This document shows, one piece after another, positions 1 to 8,455 of a stretch of DNA of 52,945 nt. Both the position numbers and the translations under genes were made by a program. The notes under the pieces were generated by a model. That model was given only the letters and a program-made list of their open reading frames with translations. It searched no databases and had not been told where the DNA came from. The stretch's first letter is position 1, and the number at the start of each line of letters is the position of its first letter. Source of the DNA: Dialister sp. CAG:486 (GTDB lineage Bacteria; Bacillota; Negativicutes; Veillonellales; Dialisteraceae); assembly GCA_000434475.1 (NCBI GenBank), contig FR879585.1, forward strand, positions 186-53,130. Reading direction: 5' to 3'.

Positions 1-21
1 TGCTGAACCCCTTCTCTCCTG

Positions 22-30
22 TGCTATAAT
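22..30 (+). promoter_or_regulatory. Extended -10 promoter for sppA
   Basis: TGCTATAAT is a perfect -10 hexamer with an upstream TG. The -35 would fall at the very edge of the window and is not convincing, so this is called an extended -10 promoter. It lies 37 bases before the sppA start codon. Confidence 0.55.
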
Positions 31-66
31 GAAATTATCAGCCAATAAATGAAAGGATGACTTCTA

Positions 67-1017
67 ATGACGATACAGACGAAAAGAAAATGGATCCTGC
101 TTCTCGCAGTCCTGCTCCTTGCGGCGGCGCTCTCGGTGGGCAGCACATCCCTTTGGAAAGCAGAAAAAGAAAAGCGGGGAGAGGGCTATGTGGCCGTCGT
201 GCGCATCGATGGCGCGATCTACGGCGGGCCGGAGACAGACTCGATGCTGAGCGGCTCTTCCGGCTCCTCCTCCGAGGAGATCATGCGAGAGCTTCAGGAA
301 GCCAGAAAGGATCCGCAGGCAAAAGCCATCCTGATCCGCATCAACAGCCCGGGCGGCTCGACAGGAGCGACCCAGGAGATCGCAGAAGAAATGGATAAGA
401 TCCGCAGCAGCAAGAAGCCCATCGTGATTTCCATGGGCGATATGTGCGCCTCGGCAGGCTACTGGCTGGCGAGCAAGGGAAATTACATTTTCGCCTCTCC
501 GGCCACCATGACGGGCAGCATCGGCGTCTATATGGACTATACCAATATCGAAGACCTGATGGATAAGGTCGGCGTCAAGAATGATAAGATCAAGAGCGGC
601 GCGCACAAGGATATCCTCTCCATGTACCGCCCGATGACAGGCGAAGAGAGAGAGATGCTGCAGGCCATGGTCGATGACATTTACCACCAGTTCGTCCAGA
701 CCGTGGCGGACGGACGCCATATGGATGAAGAGAAAGTAAAGAGCATCGCCGATGGGCGCATCCTGACCGGCCGTCAGGCACAGGATCTCGGCCTTGTCGA
801 TGCCATGGGCAATTATTATGATGCGCTGAACTACGCTGCCTCGAGCGGCGGGCTCGATGTGGATCATATAGAGACCCGCTCGTATACGAATAGCACAGTG
901 ACACTCCGTTCCCTCCTTCGAAGCGAAGCCGCCCGGCTCTCGAATGTCATGGGAGAATCCATGGCAGGGAGCATGAAAAAGGCATTGACAGAAGGGGAAA
1001 ATCCCACGATAAAGTGA
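67..1017 (+). CDS. sppA: Signal peptide peptidase SppA (peptidase family S49)
   Basis: This is a membrane-anchored serine protease that degrades signal peptides left behind after secretion. The 316-residue protein is the short, single-domain form typical of Gram-positive-type SppA. Residues 9-27 form one hydrophobic anchor. The oxyanion-type motif RINSPGGS lies near residues 91-98, the catalytic serine is Ser129 in the motif MCASAGYW, and Lys181 in GAHKD sits 52 residues further on, the spacing known for the Ser-Lys dyad of Bacillus SppA. The ATG at 67 is preceded by AAAGGA at 52-57. The gene stands alone and is followed by a repeat array. The family assignment is secure; the cellular role is from family knowledge. 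Confidence 0.95.
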   Translation: MTIQTKRKWILLLAVLLLAAALSVGSTSLWKAEKEKRGEGYVAVVRIDGAIYGGPETDSMLSGSSGSSSEEIMRELQEARKDPQAKAILIRINSPGGSTGATQEIAEEMDKIRSSKKPIVISMGDMCASAGYWLASKGNYIFASPATMTGSIGVYMDYTNIEDLMDKVGVKNDKIKSGAHKDILSMYRPMTGEEREMLQAMVDDIYHQFVQTVADGRHMDEEKVKSIADGRILTGRQAQDLGLVDAMGNYYDALNYAASSGGLDVDHIETRSYTNSTVTLRSLLRSEAARLSNVMGESMAGSMKKALTEGENPTIK

Positions 1018-1019
1018 GG

Positions 1020-1140
1020 AGTATTAGACTAGGAGACTAAGGGGTATCAGAAGTCAGAGGTCTGAAGTCTAAAGGCAGAAGTCTAACGTCTCCAAGTCTC
1101 TATGTCTAACGTCTCCAAGTCTGATGTATCTGACTCTCCA
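1020..1140. repeat. Intergenic AGTCTGAAGTC-type repeat array
   Basis: A run of degenerate 10-11 base units (AGACT, GTCAGA, GTCTGAAGTC, GTCTAACGTCTCC) fills the whole gap between sppA and the next gene. The first half is rich in AGAC/TCAGA words and the second half in their complements, so the array can fold back on itself. Similar arrays occur about ten more times in the window, always between genes. Confidence 0.8.
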
Positions 1141-1182
1141 AGACTTTCCCATATCATACATTCATTCCAAAGGAGCAACTCC

Positions 1183-1773
1183 ATGAATACCTTTCTTGAT
1201 CTTGTCTACTCGCTGATCGTGACACCGCGGGCGGCGCTCTATGACATCACCCGCGGCGAACGCCTTCGTGAAGCGGGGATCCTATGGCTCTTTACACTTT
1301 TCTTGACGGCGGTATCCGCCTTCTCAGAAGGACCGGGGCTTCTTGTCGAGTTTCTGGCCGTGCTTCTCTTTCTGGGGCTTTCCCTCCTTGTCCACAGCGC
1401 CGTGACCGACTACCTCTCCGGACTTCTTGGCGGACAAGGGAGCGCGAAGGGCATCACCGCCGGATTCATGGCGGCATCGCTGCCGCTAGCCTTCTCCGTC
1501 TTCTTCACACTGGCAGAAAGCATCGGGTTTTCCTTCCTCTCCGGCATCGGTTCCTTTGCAATCTGCGTGTGGACCTTCGTCCTTGATGTCCTTGCGATCC
1601 GCGAGAACTATTTCTTCTCCACAGGGAAATCCGTCCTGATCGCCATCGCGCCCTACGTGATGCTCCTCCTTTTTCTGCTGCTTCTTGCTATGATCGGCGT
1701 CTTCGCCGCCGTGGCAGGTCTTTCGGAAATGGAAGAGATGCAGGAGCTTGGATCGGTATTGGGATCGATCTAA
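1183..1773 (+). CDS. Yip1-domain integral membrane protein
   Basis: A 196-residue, very hydrophobic protein with about five predicted membrane segments. The opening (MNTFLDLVYSLIVTPRAALYD) matches the conserved start of bacterial Yip1-family proteins, in which a short amphipathic segment followed by P-x-x-A/F precedes the membrane bundle. I choose the ATG at 1183 because AAAGGAG at 1169-1175 sits eight bases upstream; an in-frame upstream start at 1102 would begin inside the repeat array and adds repeat-encoded residues. The function of bacterial Yip1 proteins is unknown. It appears to be a single-gene transcription unit with repeat arrays on both sides. The C-terminus is acidic and rich in methionine and glutamate. 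Confidence 0.75.
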   Translation: MNTFLDLVYSLIVTPRAALYDITRGERLREAGILWLFTLFLTAVSAFSEGPGLLVEFLAVLLFLGLSLLVHSAVTDYLSGLLGGQGSAKGITAGFMAASLPLAFSVFFTLAESIGFSFLSGIGSFAICVWTFVLDVLAIRENYFFSTGKSVLIAIAPYVMLLLFLLLLAMIGVFAAVAGLSEMEEMQELGSVLGSI

Positions 1774-1775
1774 AT

Positions 1776-1835
1776 GAGAAATGACATCGGAGGACAGAAG
1801 GCTGAAATCTAAAGCCTCCAAGTCTGATGCCTTTC
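1776..1835. repeat. Short intergenic repeat array (AGTCTGA type)
   Basis: A short copy of the array seen at 1020-1140, with words such as GAGGACAGAAGGCTGAAATC followed by CTCCAAGTCTGATG. It begins right after the stop of the Yip1-domain gene. Confidence 0.6.
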
Positions 1836-1851
1836 CTTCTCTTCCAAGCTA

Positions 1852-1860
1852 TGCTATAAT
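1852..1860 (+). promoter_or_regulatory. Extended -10 promoter (TGCTATAAT)
   Basis: The nonamer is identical to the one in front of sppA. No strong -35 is visible. The predicted start (about 1867) lies only ten bases before the terminator-like hairpin at 1877-1903, so it could drive only a very short transcript or a transcript that must read through the hairpin into glmS. Confidence 0.5.
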
Positions 1861-1876
1861 GTGAAAAACGTAGCGA

Positions 1877-1908
1877 AGGAGCTTAACGTAAGTTACAGCT
1901 CCTTTTTC
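1877..1908 (+). terminator. Intrinsic terminator hairpin with GTAA tetraloop
   Basis: AGGAGCT at 1877-1883 pairs with AGCTCCT at 1897-1903, and the inner TAAC pairs with GTTA around the tetraloop GTAA, with one bulged C. TTTTTCT follows. It lies between the Yip1-domain gene and the glmS promoter. Confidence 0.75.
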
Positions 1909-1945
1909 TGTGTGCCACCGGGAAATATCATATTTTTATGACATG

Positions 1946-1954
1946 TGATATAAT
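1946..1954 (+). promoter_or_regulatory. Extended -10 promoter for glmS
   Basis: TGATATAAT gives a perfect -10 with the extended TG. The -35 region is AT-rich but not consensus. The predicted start near 1961 leaves a leader of about 210 bases before glmS. Confidence 0.6.
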
Positions 1955-1960
1955 AAACTC

Positions 1961-2171
1961 TGTATGAATACCTGCGGGCGATGTCCGCATTTCTATAATA
2001 TCTGATTCTGCGATCGAATCGCATTTCCCTTACTAACAATAAGAATAAGATCCTCTGGCCCATGAGCAGAGAAAGCAAGGCGTACAGCCTTCTTTCAAAG
2101 ACAGCCCTGATGGAAAGGGGCGGCCCGGAGCGGCAGAGCATTCCAAAGAAATATGCAAGGAGGAATACCGT
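1961..2171 (+). promoter_or_regulatory. Structured 5' leader of glmS (no recognisable glmS ribozyme)
   Basis: At least four hairpins can be drawn: TGCGGGC/GTCCGCA (1973-1989, triloop), TGCGAT/ATCGCA (2009-2023), CTCTG/CAGAG (2053-2071), and a ten-pair hairpin at 2071-2096 in which GAAAG and AAGGC pair with CTTTC and GCCTT around GTACA. In the second region GATTC/GAATC (2004-2008 with 2016-2020) is an alternative pairing that excludes TGCGAT/ATCGCA. I looked for the AGCGCC cleavage-site core and the GTTGACGAGG-like core of the glmS ribozyme and did not see them. The leader ends with AGGAGG-like RBS sequence at about 2158-2163. Confidence 0.45.
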
Positions 2172-3998
2172 ATGTGTGGTATTGTAGGTTATGTGGGCAG
2201 CGGCGAAGCGTCCCGTTTTTTGATCGATGGGCTGAGACGCCTCGAATATCGCGGCTATGATTCGGCTGGCATCGCCATCTATGACAAAGGTACGATCTCT
2301 ATCGAAAAGAAAAAAGGTCGTCTGGCAAATCTGGAAGCCGCATTGAAGGCGCATCCGCTCACCGGACACATCGGCATCGGGCATACCCGCTGGGCGACGC
2401 ACGGACAGCCATCGGATCGGAATGCCCATCCGCATGGCGACTGCCATAATCATTTTGTCATCGTACACAATGGCATCATCGAAAACTACATGACGCTCAA
2501 GAAACAGCTGATCGACGAAGGCCATGTCTTCAAGTCGGATACCGACACCGAAGTCGTGGCACACCTTCTCGAAAAGATGGATGACGGAGACTTCTTCTCC
2601 ACAGTCCGCAAGGTTCTTTCCGTGATCGAAGGCTCCTACAGCCTCGTCATCATGGATAAGGCGGAGCCGGACACCATCATCTGCACGAAGAAGGACAATC
2701 CGCTCATCATCGGCCTTGGCGATGGCGAGAATTTCATCGCCTCCGACATCCCGGCCGTCATCAACCATACCAGAAAGATCTATATCCTGGACGACTGCGA
2801 GCTGGCCATCGTGAAGAAGGATGGCGTTTCCCTCTTCGATGCCGAAGGCAAACCGATCCAAAAGGAGATCCAGGAAGTCAAGTGGAGCGCAGAAGCTGCT
2901 GAAAAAGGCGGCTACCCGCATTTCATGCTGAAGGAGATCTATGAACAGCCCAAGGCTGTCCACGATACCGTACAGATTCATCTCAATAAAGACGGCTCTG
3001 TCAATTTCGACGATCTCGGCTGGACGAAAGAATGTTTCTCCGGCATCGATCACATCCTGATCACCGCCTGCGGCACGGCGTACCATGCCGGCCTCGTTGC
3101 GAAGCACTACATCGAACGCTTCGTCAAGATCCCTGTATCTGTAGAGATCGCTTCCGAATATAGATACAGCCGTCCGCTCACGACCGATAAGACCCTCTGC
3201 ATCGTAGTCAGCCAGTCCGGTGAGACCATCGACACCCTGGCGGCGCTCAAAGAAGCGAAACGTCTCGGTGCGAAGAGTCTCGCTGTGACGAATTCCATCG
3301 GCTCCTCCATTGCGCGTGAAGCTGACAATGTCGTCTACACTCTGGCAGGCCCGGAGATCGCCGTCGCATCTACGAAAGCCTATACCACCCAGCTCGTGGC
3401 GCTCCTGCTCCTTGCCCTCTACATGGGCCAGCTGAAAAGCACACTGAAGCCCGCACTCATCCAGAAGATCACCACCGCACTGAGAGATCTGCCGGATCAG
3501 ATCGACACCGTGCTTGATGAAAAAGAACACATGGCAGACGTCGCTGAAAAGCTCATCAAGGCGAATGATATTTTCTACCTTGGCCGCTCCATCGACTATG
3601 CGATCGCCATGGAAGGCGCACTGAAGCTGAAAGAAGTCTCCTACATCCATGCGGAGTCCTACGCGGCCGGTGAACTGAAGCATGGCACCCTCGCCCTCAT
3701 CTCGCCGGAGACCCCGGTCATCGCCGTAGCGACTCAGGACGATGTCAGCGCAAAGATGTACAGCAATATCCAGGAAGTCCGCGCCCGCGGCGCCGAAGTC
3801 CTCGGCATCGGCTTCGTCGATGACAAAGAGATCGCGAAGTACACGACCGAGACCGTCCGTATCCCGAGAGTCGATCCCTTCATCGCACCGATCCTCGCCG
3901 TCATCCCGATGCAGCTCCTCGCTTACTACACCTCTATCAAGAGAGGAAATGATGTGGATAAGCCGAGAAATCTCGCAAAATCCGTGACCGTGGAATAA
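2172..3998 (+). CDS. glmS: Glutamine--fructose-6-phosphate aminotransferase (isomerizing)
   Basis: GlmS makes glucosamine 6-phosphate from fructose 6-phosphate and glutamine, the first committed step toward UDP-GlcNAc for peptidoglycan and lipopolysaccharide. The 608-residue length is normal. The protein starts MCGIVGYVG; Cys2 becomes the N-terminal nucleophile of the class II glutaminase domain (about residues 2-220). Two SIS sugar-isomerase domains follow (about 285-425 and 455-600), with TACGTAYHAG and VSQSGETIDT as phosphosugar-binding loops, and the conserved C-terminal PRNLAKSVTVE is intact. An AGGAGG-type site precedes the ATG. It is monocistronic, between the structured leader and a strong terminator. 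Neighbouring surface polysaccharide genes need the same hexosamine pool, but no operon link is visible. Confidence 0.98.
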   Translation: MCGIVGYVGSGEASRFLIDGLRRLEYRGYDSAGIAIYDKGTISIEKKKGRLANLEAALKAHPLTGHIGIGHTRWATHGQPSDRNAHPHGDCHNHFVIVHNGIIENYMTLKKQLIDEGHVFKSDTDTEVVAHLLEKMDDGDFFSTVRKVLSVIEGSYSLVIMDKAEPDTIICTKKDNPLIIGLGDGENFIASDIPAVINHTRKIYILDDCELAIVKKDGVSLFDAEGKPIQKEIQEVKWSAEAAEKGGYPHFMLKEIYEQPKAVHDTVQIHLNKDGSVNFDDLGWTKECFSGIDHILITACGTAYHAGLVAKHYIERFVKIPVSVEIASEYRYSRPLTTDKTLCIVVSQSGETIDTLAALKEAKRLGAKSLAVTNSIGSSIAREADNVVYTLAGPEIAVASTKAYTTQLVALLLLALYMGQLKSTLKPALIQKITTALRDLPDQIDTVLDEKEHMADVAEKLIKANDIFYLGRSIDYAIAMEGALKLKEVSYIHAESYAAGELKHGTLALISPETPVIAVATQDDVSAKMYSNIQEVRARGAEVLGIGFVDDKEIAKYTTETVRIPRVDPFIAPILAVIPMQLLAYYTSIKRGNDVDKPRNLAKSVTVE

Positions 3999-4009
3999 TA
4001 GAACCAGAA

Positions 4010-4048
4010 ACCGCTCTGCAAAGCTCGTCCTCGCAGAGCGGTTTTTGT
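4010..4048 (+). terminator. glmS terminator
   Basis: ACCGCTCTGC (4010-4019) pairs perfectly with GCAGAGCGGT (4033-4042), followed by a T-run. It lies eleven bases after the glmS stop. Confidence 0.9.
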
Positions 4049-4078
4049 TTGCTGAGGGTGCAAAACAAAACCCCTCCC

Positions 4079-4360
4079 CATATCGTCATTTCGAGCGAAC
4101 GCGAGAAATCCTTTTCGTTCGCGGTGAGACAAAAAAGTGAGGAAAGCGGATAACGGGAAGCCCCGCACATGCCGTATCAGTTCGTAGGGAGAGCCAACCT
4201 CCGCCCCTTCGGGGTCCCTCCTTCCAGAGGAAGGAGGGAGATCTGAGAATGCCGCTTTCCCCATATCGTCATTTCGAGCGAACGCGAGAAATCTTTTTCG
4301 TTTGCGGTCAGGAAAAATGGGAGGAAAGTGGATAACGGGAAGCGCTGCACTCCAAACGAC
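4079..4360. repeat. Two direct copies of a CGTCATTTCGAGCGAACGCG-type repeat
   Basis: About 90 bases starting at CATATCGTCATTTCGAGC occur at 4079-4170 and again at 4260-4355; both copies continue through GAGAAATC, a GTTTGCGGT-like segment and GTGGATAACGGGAAGC. Between them is a GC-rich hairpin, CCCTCCTTCC/GGAAGGAGGG (about 4214-4240). Related TCATTTCGAGC...GAGAAATC units are common dispersed repeats in Firmicutes. No gene is visible in 4049-4480. Confidence 0.7.
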
Positions 4361-4420
4361 TGGGGATCACGTCGTTTCATGCAGACGGATGCGCCGAAGC
4401 GGCGGAGACTGTTACGCCCA

Positions 4421-4449
4421 TTGCCTGCATCGTGACGATTTCATATAAT
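4421..4449 (+). promoter_or_regulatory. Promoter of the SNF2 helicase gene
   Basis: TTGCCT (4421-4426) and TATAAT (4444-4449) are spaced by 17 bases, 33 bases before the ATG. Confidence 0.75.
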
Positions 4450-4481
4450 AAAGAAAAACGTACAGAAGCGAGGAAAAGACG

Positions 4482-7400
4482 ATGAAACTGCAATATGGCA
4501 ATACCTGGTGGGGAAGCGAGTGGCTGAAAGCGCTCGAGGAGGCAGACCATGCGAACCGTCTGCCGCGCGGGCGGGTGTATGCGCGAGGCGGCGCAGTCAT
4601 TTCCATGCGCCGTGAGGGGGCGACGCTGACTGCGAAGGTGCAGGGGACGCGGCGCACGCCCTACAATGTCACGCTGACGCTCCCTCCTTTTCCGGAAAAC
4701 AAAGTCCAGGCCTTTCTGGATGATGTATCGCGCCATCCTTCAATCGTGACGAAGCTCCTGCATCGGGAGCTGTCACCTGCTGTTATGGAGCTTGCGGAAA
4801 AGGCAGGTCTTTCCCTATTCCCCTCCTCGATGAATGACATCGAGATGCATTGCAGCTGTCCCGACTGGGCGCACCTCTGCAAGCACATCGCAGCCGTCAT
4901 CTATGAGGTGAGCCGTGCCATCGACAATGATCCCTTCCAAGTCTTCTCCCTGCATGGCGTGTCGCTTGTGAGCGAGCTAAAGAAGCGGCATGTGACGATC
5001 ACAAATGAGATGTCTGCCAAGATCCCGCGCTGGGATGACCTTGTGAAAGGGGAACTGGTCAAGGATATGGCACTTCCCATGGCAGAGGAAACGGCGGAAA
5101 TTCCTGATTTCACGAAGATCAAAAGCCTCTTTTCCTTATGGATGCGTGTGCTTCCCGCTTCGCCTGCCTTCTACGGGCGCGGCAGCTTCGGCCGCGTCTA
5201 TGAAAAGACCATGACGGGCGTCAGAAAGATCGCAGAGAAAGCGCTCTTTGATTCGTCAGCCGTTTACGTTGTGGGCGGAGGGAAAGACAGCCTGGAGCTC
5301 GCCTCCGTTTCTTCCGTGCATCTTGTGATCGAAGGGCTCTCTGAGGGGAAGCTCTACATCGATCGCGGCGACTGGTGGCCGATCAGCCGTTTCCTTGCCG
5401 CTCTTCTCGATATGACGGAAGAGGAAGCGCAGGACAGCTCTTACACCGTGCGCGCCTTCCGCGAGGTGGTGCTGCTCGCTATACACCTTCTCCGGACGGG
5501 GAATGCCATCCCCGAGCTGGTGCGTGTGGATGAGAATGCCCTCGCCATCCGCTGGATGCCGACCGAGCAGGACACGGGCACGGCGGAAGCCATGGGGATC
5601 CTCTCGAAATGGGTGACCCCTTCCATGGTAGAGATCGCGCGGTACAGAGAGAAGAGATGCTTTGCCAGAGAGCCTGCCGAGGCGGCACTGTCACTTTTCC
5701 TCACGCACTTGATGCCAAACATGGCGAAGAAAAATTTCGCAGACGACCCCATCTATGATCTTTTCTTCATGGGGGAGCCCCTGATGGCGCGGGAAGGAAG
5801 GCCGCACCCCGAGGCTGACGGCATCGCATCCTGGCTATCCTATTTCCACCTGAGCGCCGCCCGCTGGCAGCCCGTGCTTCTCGTGTCAGATGATCCGAAA
5901 ACAAAAGCCTTCCATCTGGACCTCTCCGTCGTAGACAGTGAGGACAGTGAAGGGGACGCAGTGCCGCTCGCAGATGTCTTCACGAAGGCTGATTATGATG
6001 CCTGCCGCTACCAGATCTTAAAGGATATGGACCTGCTTTCTTCCCTCGTGACCGGCATGGAAGACTACATGGACAGCGAAGGAAGGACACCGATCTCCTT
6101 CAAGGCGGAAACCTTTGCCCCTTTCCTTTTGGAAGCCATCCCGGCCATGCGTCTTTTGGGCGCGCGCGTCATCCTGCCGAAGTCCTTGCAGCACCTCATC
6201 CGTCCGAAGAAGACACTCCGCCTCAAAAAGAAAGAAGAGGGAGCGGCGCATGCACCGTCTCTCCTCTCTTTGGAAGACATGCTCGACTTCGACTGGCAGA
6301 TCGCCCTAGGGGACGAGCGGATCTCCCCGGAAGATTTCGAAAAACTATCCGTCAAAGCAGGCTCCCTCATCGCATTCAAGGGGCAATACCTTTACGTGAC
6401 CGAGGCAGATCTGAAAAAGCTCGAAAAAATGTGGCAGCGTCCCGCCTCCCTCAAGAAGGAAGAACTCCTCCGCATCGCCCTCGAGGGCAGCTATGAAGGC
6501 GCGGAGATCACTATGACGAGCGAGGTGAAGCGACTGCTCTCCTCCATGAAAGAGGGCGAGCCCGTCGCGCTGCCGAAAAATGTATGTGCGACACTTCGCC
6601 CCTACCAGAAGCGCGGCTATGCGTGGCTTTACAACAACAGCCGCCTCGGCTTCGGCAGCATCCTCGCCGACGACATGGGCCTTGGGAAGACCCTTCAGGT
6701 CATCACCTTCCTCGAAAAGCTCCGCGAAGAAGGACGCCTTGCCAAGAAGAAAGCGCTCATCGTCGTGCCGACGAGCCTTCTTTCCAACTGGCAGGAAGAG
6801 ATCGCCCGCTTCGCACCTCTCCTCACCGTTTTCCTCTACTACGGCGCCAAGCGCGGCCTCGCTGATTTCCATGGGGACATTCTTCTTACCACCTATGGAC
6901 TCCTTCGAAGCGACCAGGAGCTTCTCAAAAAGAAGAAATGGGAAGTCTTCATCATCGACGAAGCGCAGAACATCAAGAACCCCGACACCGCCCAGAGCCG
7001 GGCCGTCCGCAGCATGAAAGCACCCATCCGCATCGCCATCTCCGGCACTCCCGTCGAGAACAGCCTCAAAGAATTCTGGTCCATCATGGAATTTACCAAC
7101 AAAGGCTACCTCGGCAGTGCGAAGACCTTCCAGACACGCTATGCGAATCCCATCCAGTACGAGCAGGACAGAAAAGCAGCCGAACGCTTCAAAAGCATCA
7201 CCGCGCCCATGCTCCTGCGCCGCCTCAAGACAGACAAGACCATCATCAGCGACCTTCCGGATAAGCTCGAGCAGGACGAGTACACCCTCCTTACCCCCGC
7301 GCAGGCCGCCTTGTATCACCAGACCGTCGAAGAGAGCCTCCGCGTCATCAGCGAGCAGAAGGAGGGAGACAAAGCCTCCCTCTTCAAGCGCCAGGGCCTC

Positions 7401-8000
7401 GTCCTGCAGATGATCCTCGCGCTGAAGGAGATCTGCAACCATCCCGCCCTCTTCACCAAAGAGGACAACTGGGACCCCGCCCTCTCCGGTAAAGCCGAGC
7501 GCCTCCTCGATCTCGCAGAAAGCATTCAGGCCAGCCATGAAAAGGCCCTGATCTTCACCCAGTTCAAGAGCATGGGCGACAAGCTGGCAGATCTCCTCGA
7601 GAGCAAACTGGGGGAACGTCCAATGTTCCTCCACGGCGGCTGCTCCCTCCGGGAGAGAAAAGACATGGTGGACCGCTTCCAGACAGACCCGAAGGCGAGA
7701 TTCTTCATCCTCTCCCTGAAAGCCGCCGGCACCGGCCTCAACCTCACCGCCGCCTCCCATGTCATCCACTACGACCTTTGGTGGAATCCCGCCGTAGAGT
7801 CTCAGGCGACAGACCGCGCCTACCGCATCGGCCAGAAGAACAACGTCCTCGTCCACCGCTTCATCACCAAGAACACCTTCGAAGAAAAGATCAATGAGAT
7901 CATCCAAAAGAAAAGATCCCTCGCCGACATGACCGTCTCCGTCGGCGAAAGCTGGATAGGAAATATGACGGATGATGAGCTTTCCAAGATATTCCGGTGA
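4482..8000 (+). CDS. SWIM zinc-finger, SNF2-family DEAD/DEAH-box helicase
   Basis: A 1172-residue ATP-dependent DNA translocase of the SNF2/RapA type. Near the N-terminus is a SWIM zinc finger, C124-x-C126-x6-C133-x-H135. A long middle region without recognisable motifs is followed by the SNF2 motor: Walker A DDMGLGKT around residues 730-737, motif II DEAQ at 826-829 (Gln instead of His, usual in this bacterial subfamily), the SGTPVEN motif near 860, and the helicase C-terminal domain with GTGLNLTAA and ATDRAYRIGQ around 1085-1120. RBS AGGAAA lies just before the ATG. Stand-alone proteins of this type occur in many Firmicutes and the precise role (RNA polymerase recycling, nucleoid or repair function) is not established. 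No restriction or defence partner gene is adjacent. Confidence 0.92.
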   Translation: MKLQYGNTWWGSEWLKALEEADHANRLPRGRVYARGGAVISMRREGATLTAKVQGTRRTPYNVTLTLPPFPENKVQAFLDDVSRHPSIVTKLLHRELSPAVMELAEKAGLSLFPSSMNDIEMHCSCPDWAHLCKHIAAVIYEVSRAIDNDPFQVFSLHGVSLVSELKKRHVTITNEMSAKIPRWDDLVKGELVKDMALPMAEETAEIPDFTKIKSLFSLWMRVLPASPAFYGRGSFGRVYEKTMTGVRKIAEKALFDSSAVYVVGGGKDSLELASVSSVHLVIEGLSEGKLYIDRGDWWPISRFLAALLDMTEEEAQDSSYTVRAFREVVLLAIHLLRTGNAIPELVRVDENALAIRWMPTEQDTGTAEAMGILSKWVTPSMVEIARYREKRCFAREPAEAALSLFLTHLMPNMAKKNFADDPIYDLFFMGEPLMAREGRPHPEADGIASWLSYFHLSAARWQPVLLVSDDPKTKAFHLDLSVVDSEDSEGDAVPLADVFTKADYDACRYQILKDMDLLSSLVTGMEDYMDSEGRTPISFKAETFAPFLLEAIPAMRLLGARVILPKSLQHLIRPKKTLRLKKKEEGAAHAPSLLSLEDMLDFDWQIALGDERISPEDFEKLSVKAGSLIAFKGQYLYVTEADLKKLEKMWQRPASLKKEELLRIALEGSYEGAEITMTSEVKRLLSSMKEGEPVALPKNVCATLRPYQKRGYAWLYNNSRLGFGSILADDMGLGKTLQVITFLEKLREEGRLAKKKALIVVPTSLLSNWQEEIARFAPLLTVFLYYGAKRGLADFHGDILLTTYGLLRSDQELLKKKKWEVFIIDEAQNIKNPDTAQSRAVRSMKAPIRIAISGTPVENSLKEFWSIMEFTNKGYLGSAKTFQTRYANPIQYEQDRKAAERFKSITAPMLLRRLKTDKTIISDLPDKLEQDEYTLLTPAQAALYHQTVEESLRVISEQKEGDKASLFKRQGLVLQMILALKEICNHPALFTKEDNWDPALSGKAERLLDLAESIQASHEKALIFTQFKSMGDKLADLLESKLGERPMFLHGGCSLRERKDMVDRFQTDPKARFFILSLKAAGTGLNLTAASHVIHYDLWWNPAVESQATDRAYRIGQKNNVLVHRFITKNTFEEKINEIIQKKRSLADMTVSVGESWIGNMTDDELSKIFR

Positions 8001-8009
8001 GAGGCGGAG

Positions 8010-8148
8010 ACGAAGAGACTAAGAGACATTAGACATTAGACGTCAGAGGTCAGAGGTCAGAAGTCAGAGGGCGGAGATCAGAAATCTGAAGCCTGAAATC
8101 TGAACTCTGACGTCTTCAAGTCTAACATCTCCAAGTCTTCAAGTCCCA
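8010..8148. repeat. Intergenic AGTCTGAAGTC-type repeat array
   Basis: Starts with GAGACTAAGAGACATTAGAC and ends with CTCCAAGTCTTCAAGTCCC. The first half (AGAC, GTCAGAGGTCAGA) and second half (TCTGAAGCCTGAAATCTGA) are largely complementary, so the array can form one long hairpin. Confidence 0.8.
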
Positions 8149-8149
8149 C

Positions 8150-8199
8150 ATACATAAAAAGAGCATGCCGACTAAATGCAGCATGCTCTTTTTATGTAT
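8150..8199. terminator. Bidirectional terminator between SNF2 gene and yoeB
   Basis: A 19-base perfect inverted repeat (ATACATAAAAAGAGCATGC and its complement, 8150-8168 and 8181-8199) with A-run on one side and T-run on the other serves both convergent genes. The yoeB stop codon (8192-8194) lies inside the right arm. Confidence 0.9.
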
Positions 8200-8455
8200 C
8201 ATCATAATGATACCGGCAGGCAATGATGATGATCTGATCCATTTCCAAAGCATAGATTAACCGGTCCTTTTGATTGATCCGGCGGCTCCAGAAACCAGAT
8301 AAATCCCCTGTCAGCGGTTCGGGCTTTCCGATGCCCTCATTACCATTTCTCTCGATATCTTTCAAAAGCGTATTGATTTTACGCAGCGTCTTCCGGTCCT
8401 CCGTCTGCCAGTACAGGTAGTCTTCCCCGCCAATATCCGTGAATGCTTTATTCAT
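8192..8455 (-). CDS. yoeB: YoeB-family mRNA interferase toxin
   Basis: An 87-residue RelE/YoeB-fold ribosome-dependent endoribonuclease. The sequence carries EDYLYWQ near the start, GIGKPEPL in the middle, NLSGFWSRRI-like SGFWSRRI, and the C-terminal ACRYHY that is identical to E. coli YoeB; the catalytic Glu, Arg and His are therefore present. It is the downstream gene of a typical antitoxin-toxin pair: its start overlaps the yefM stop by eight bases, implying translational coupling. In related systems the YefM-YoeB complex represses the shared promoter. The extension of the final residues DDT beyond the YHY end is unremarkable. Confidence 0.95.
   Translation of the reverse strand: MNKAFTDIGGEDYLYWQTEDRKTLRKINTLLKDIERNGNEGIGKPEPLTGDLSGFWSRRINQKDRLIYALEMDQIIIIACRYHYDDT

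Noticed and set aside
1961..2171. glmS ribozyme
   Set aside because: The known core sequences near the cleavage site and pseudoknot are not visible, so I describe only an unassigned structured leader.
1893..3683. Long open frame on the minus strand opposite glmS
   Set aside because: It is antisense to glmS and has no RBS or recognisable domain. The plus-strand frame is a textbook GlmS protein.
6345..7907. Long minus-strand frame opposite the SNF2 motor
   Set aside because: Shadow of a conserved coding region with high GC third positions; no domain, and the plus-strand motifs are intact.
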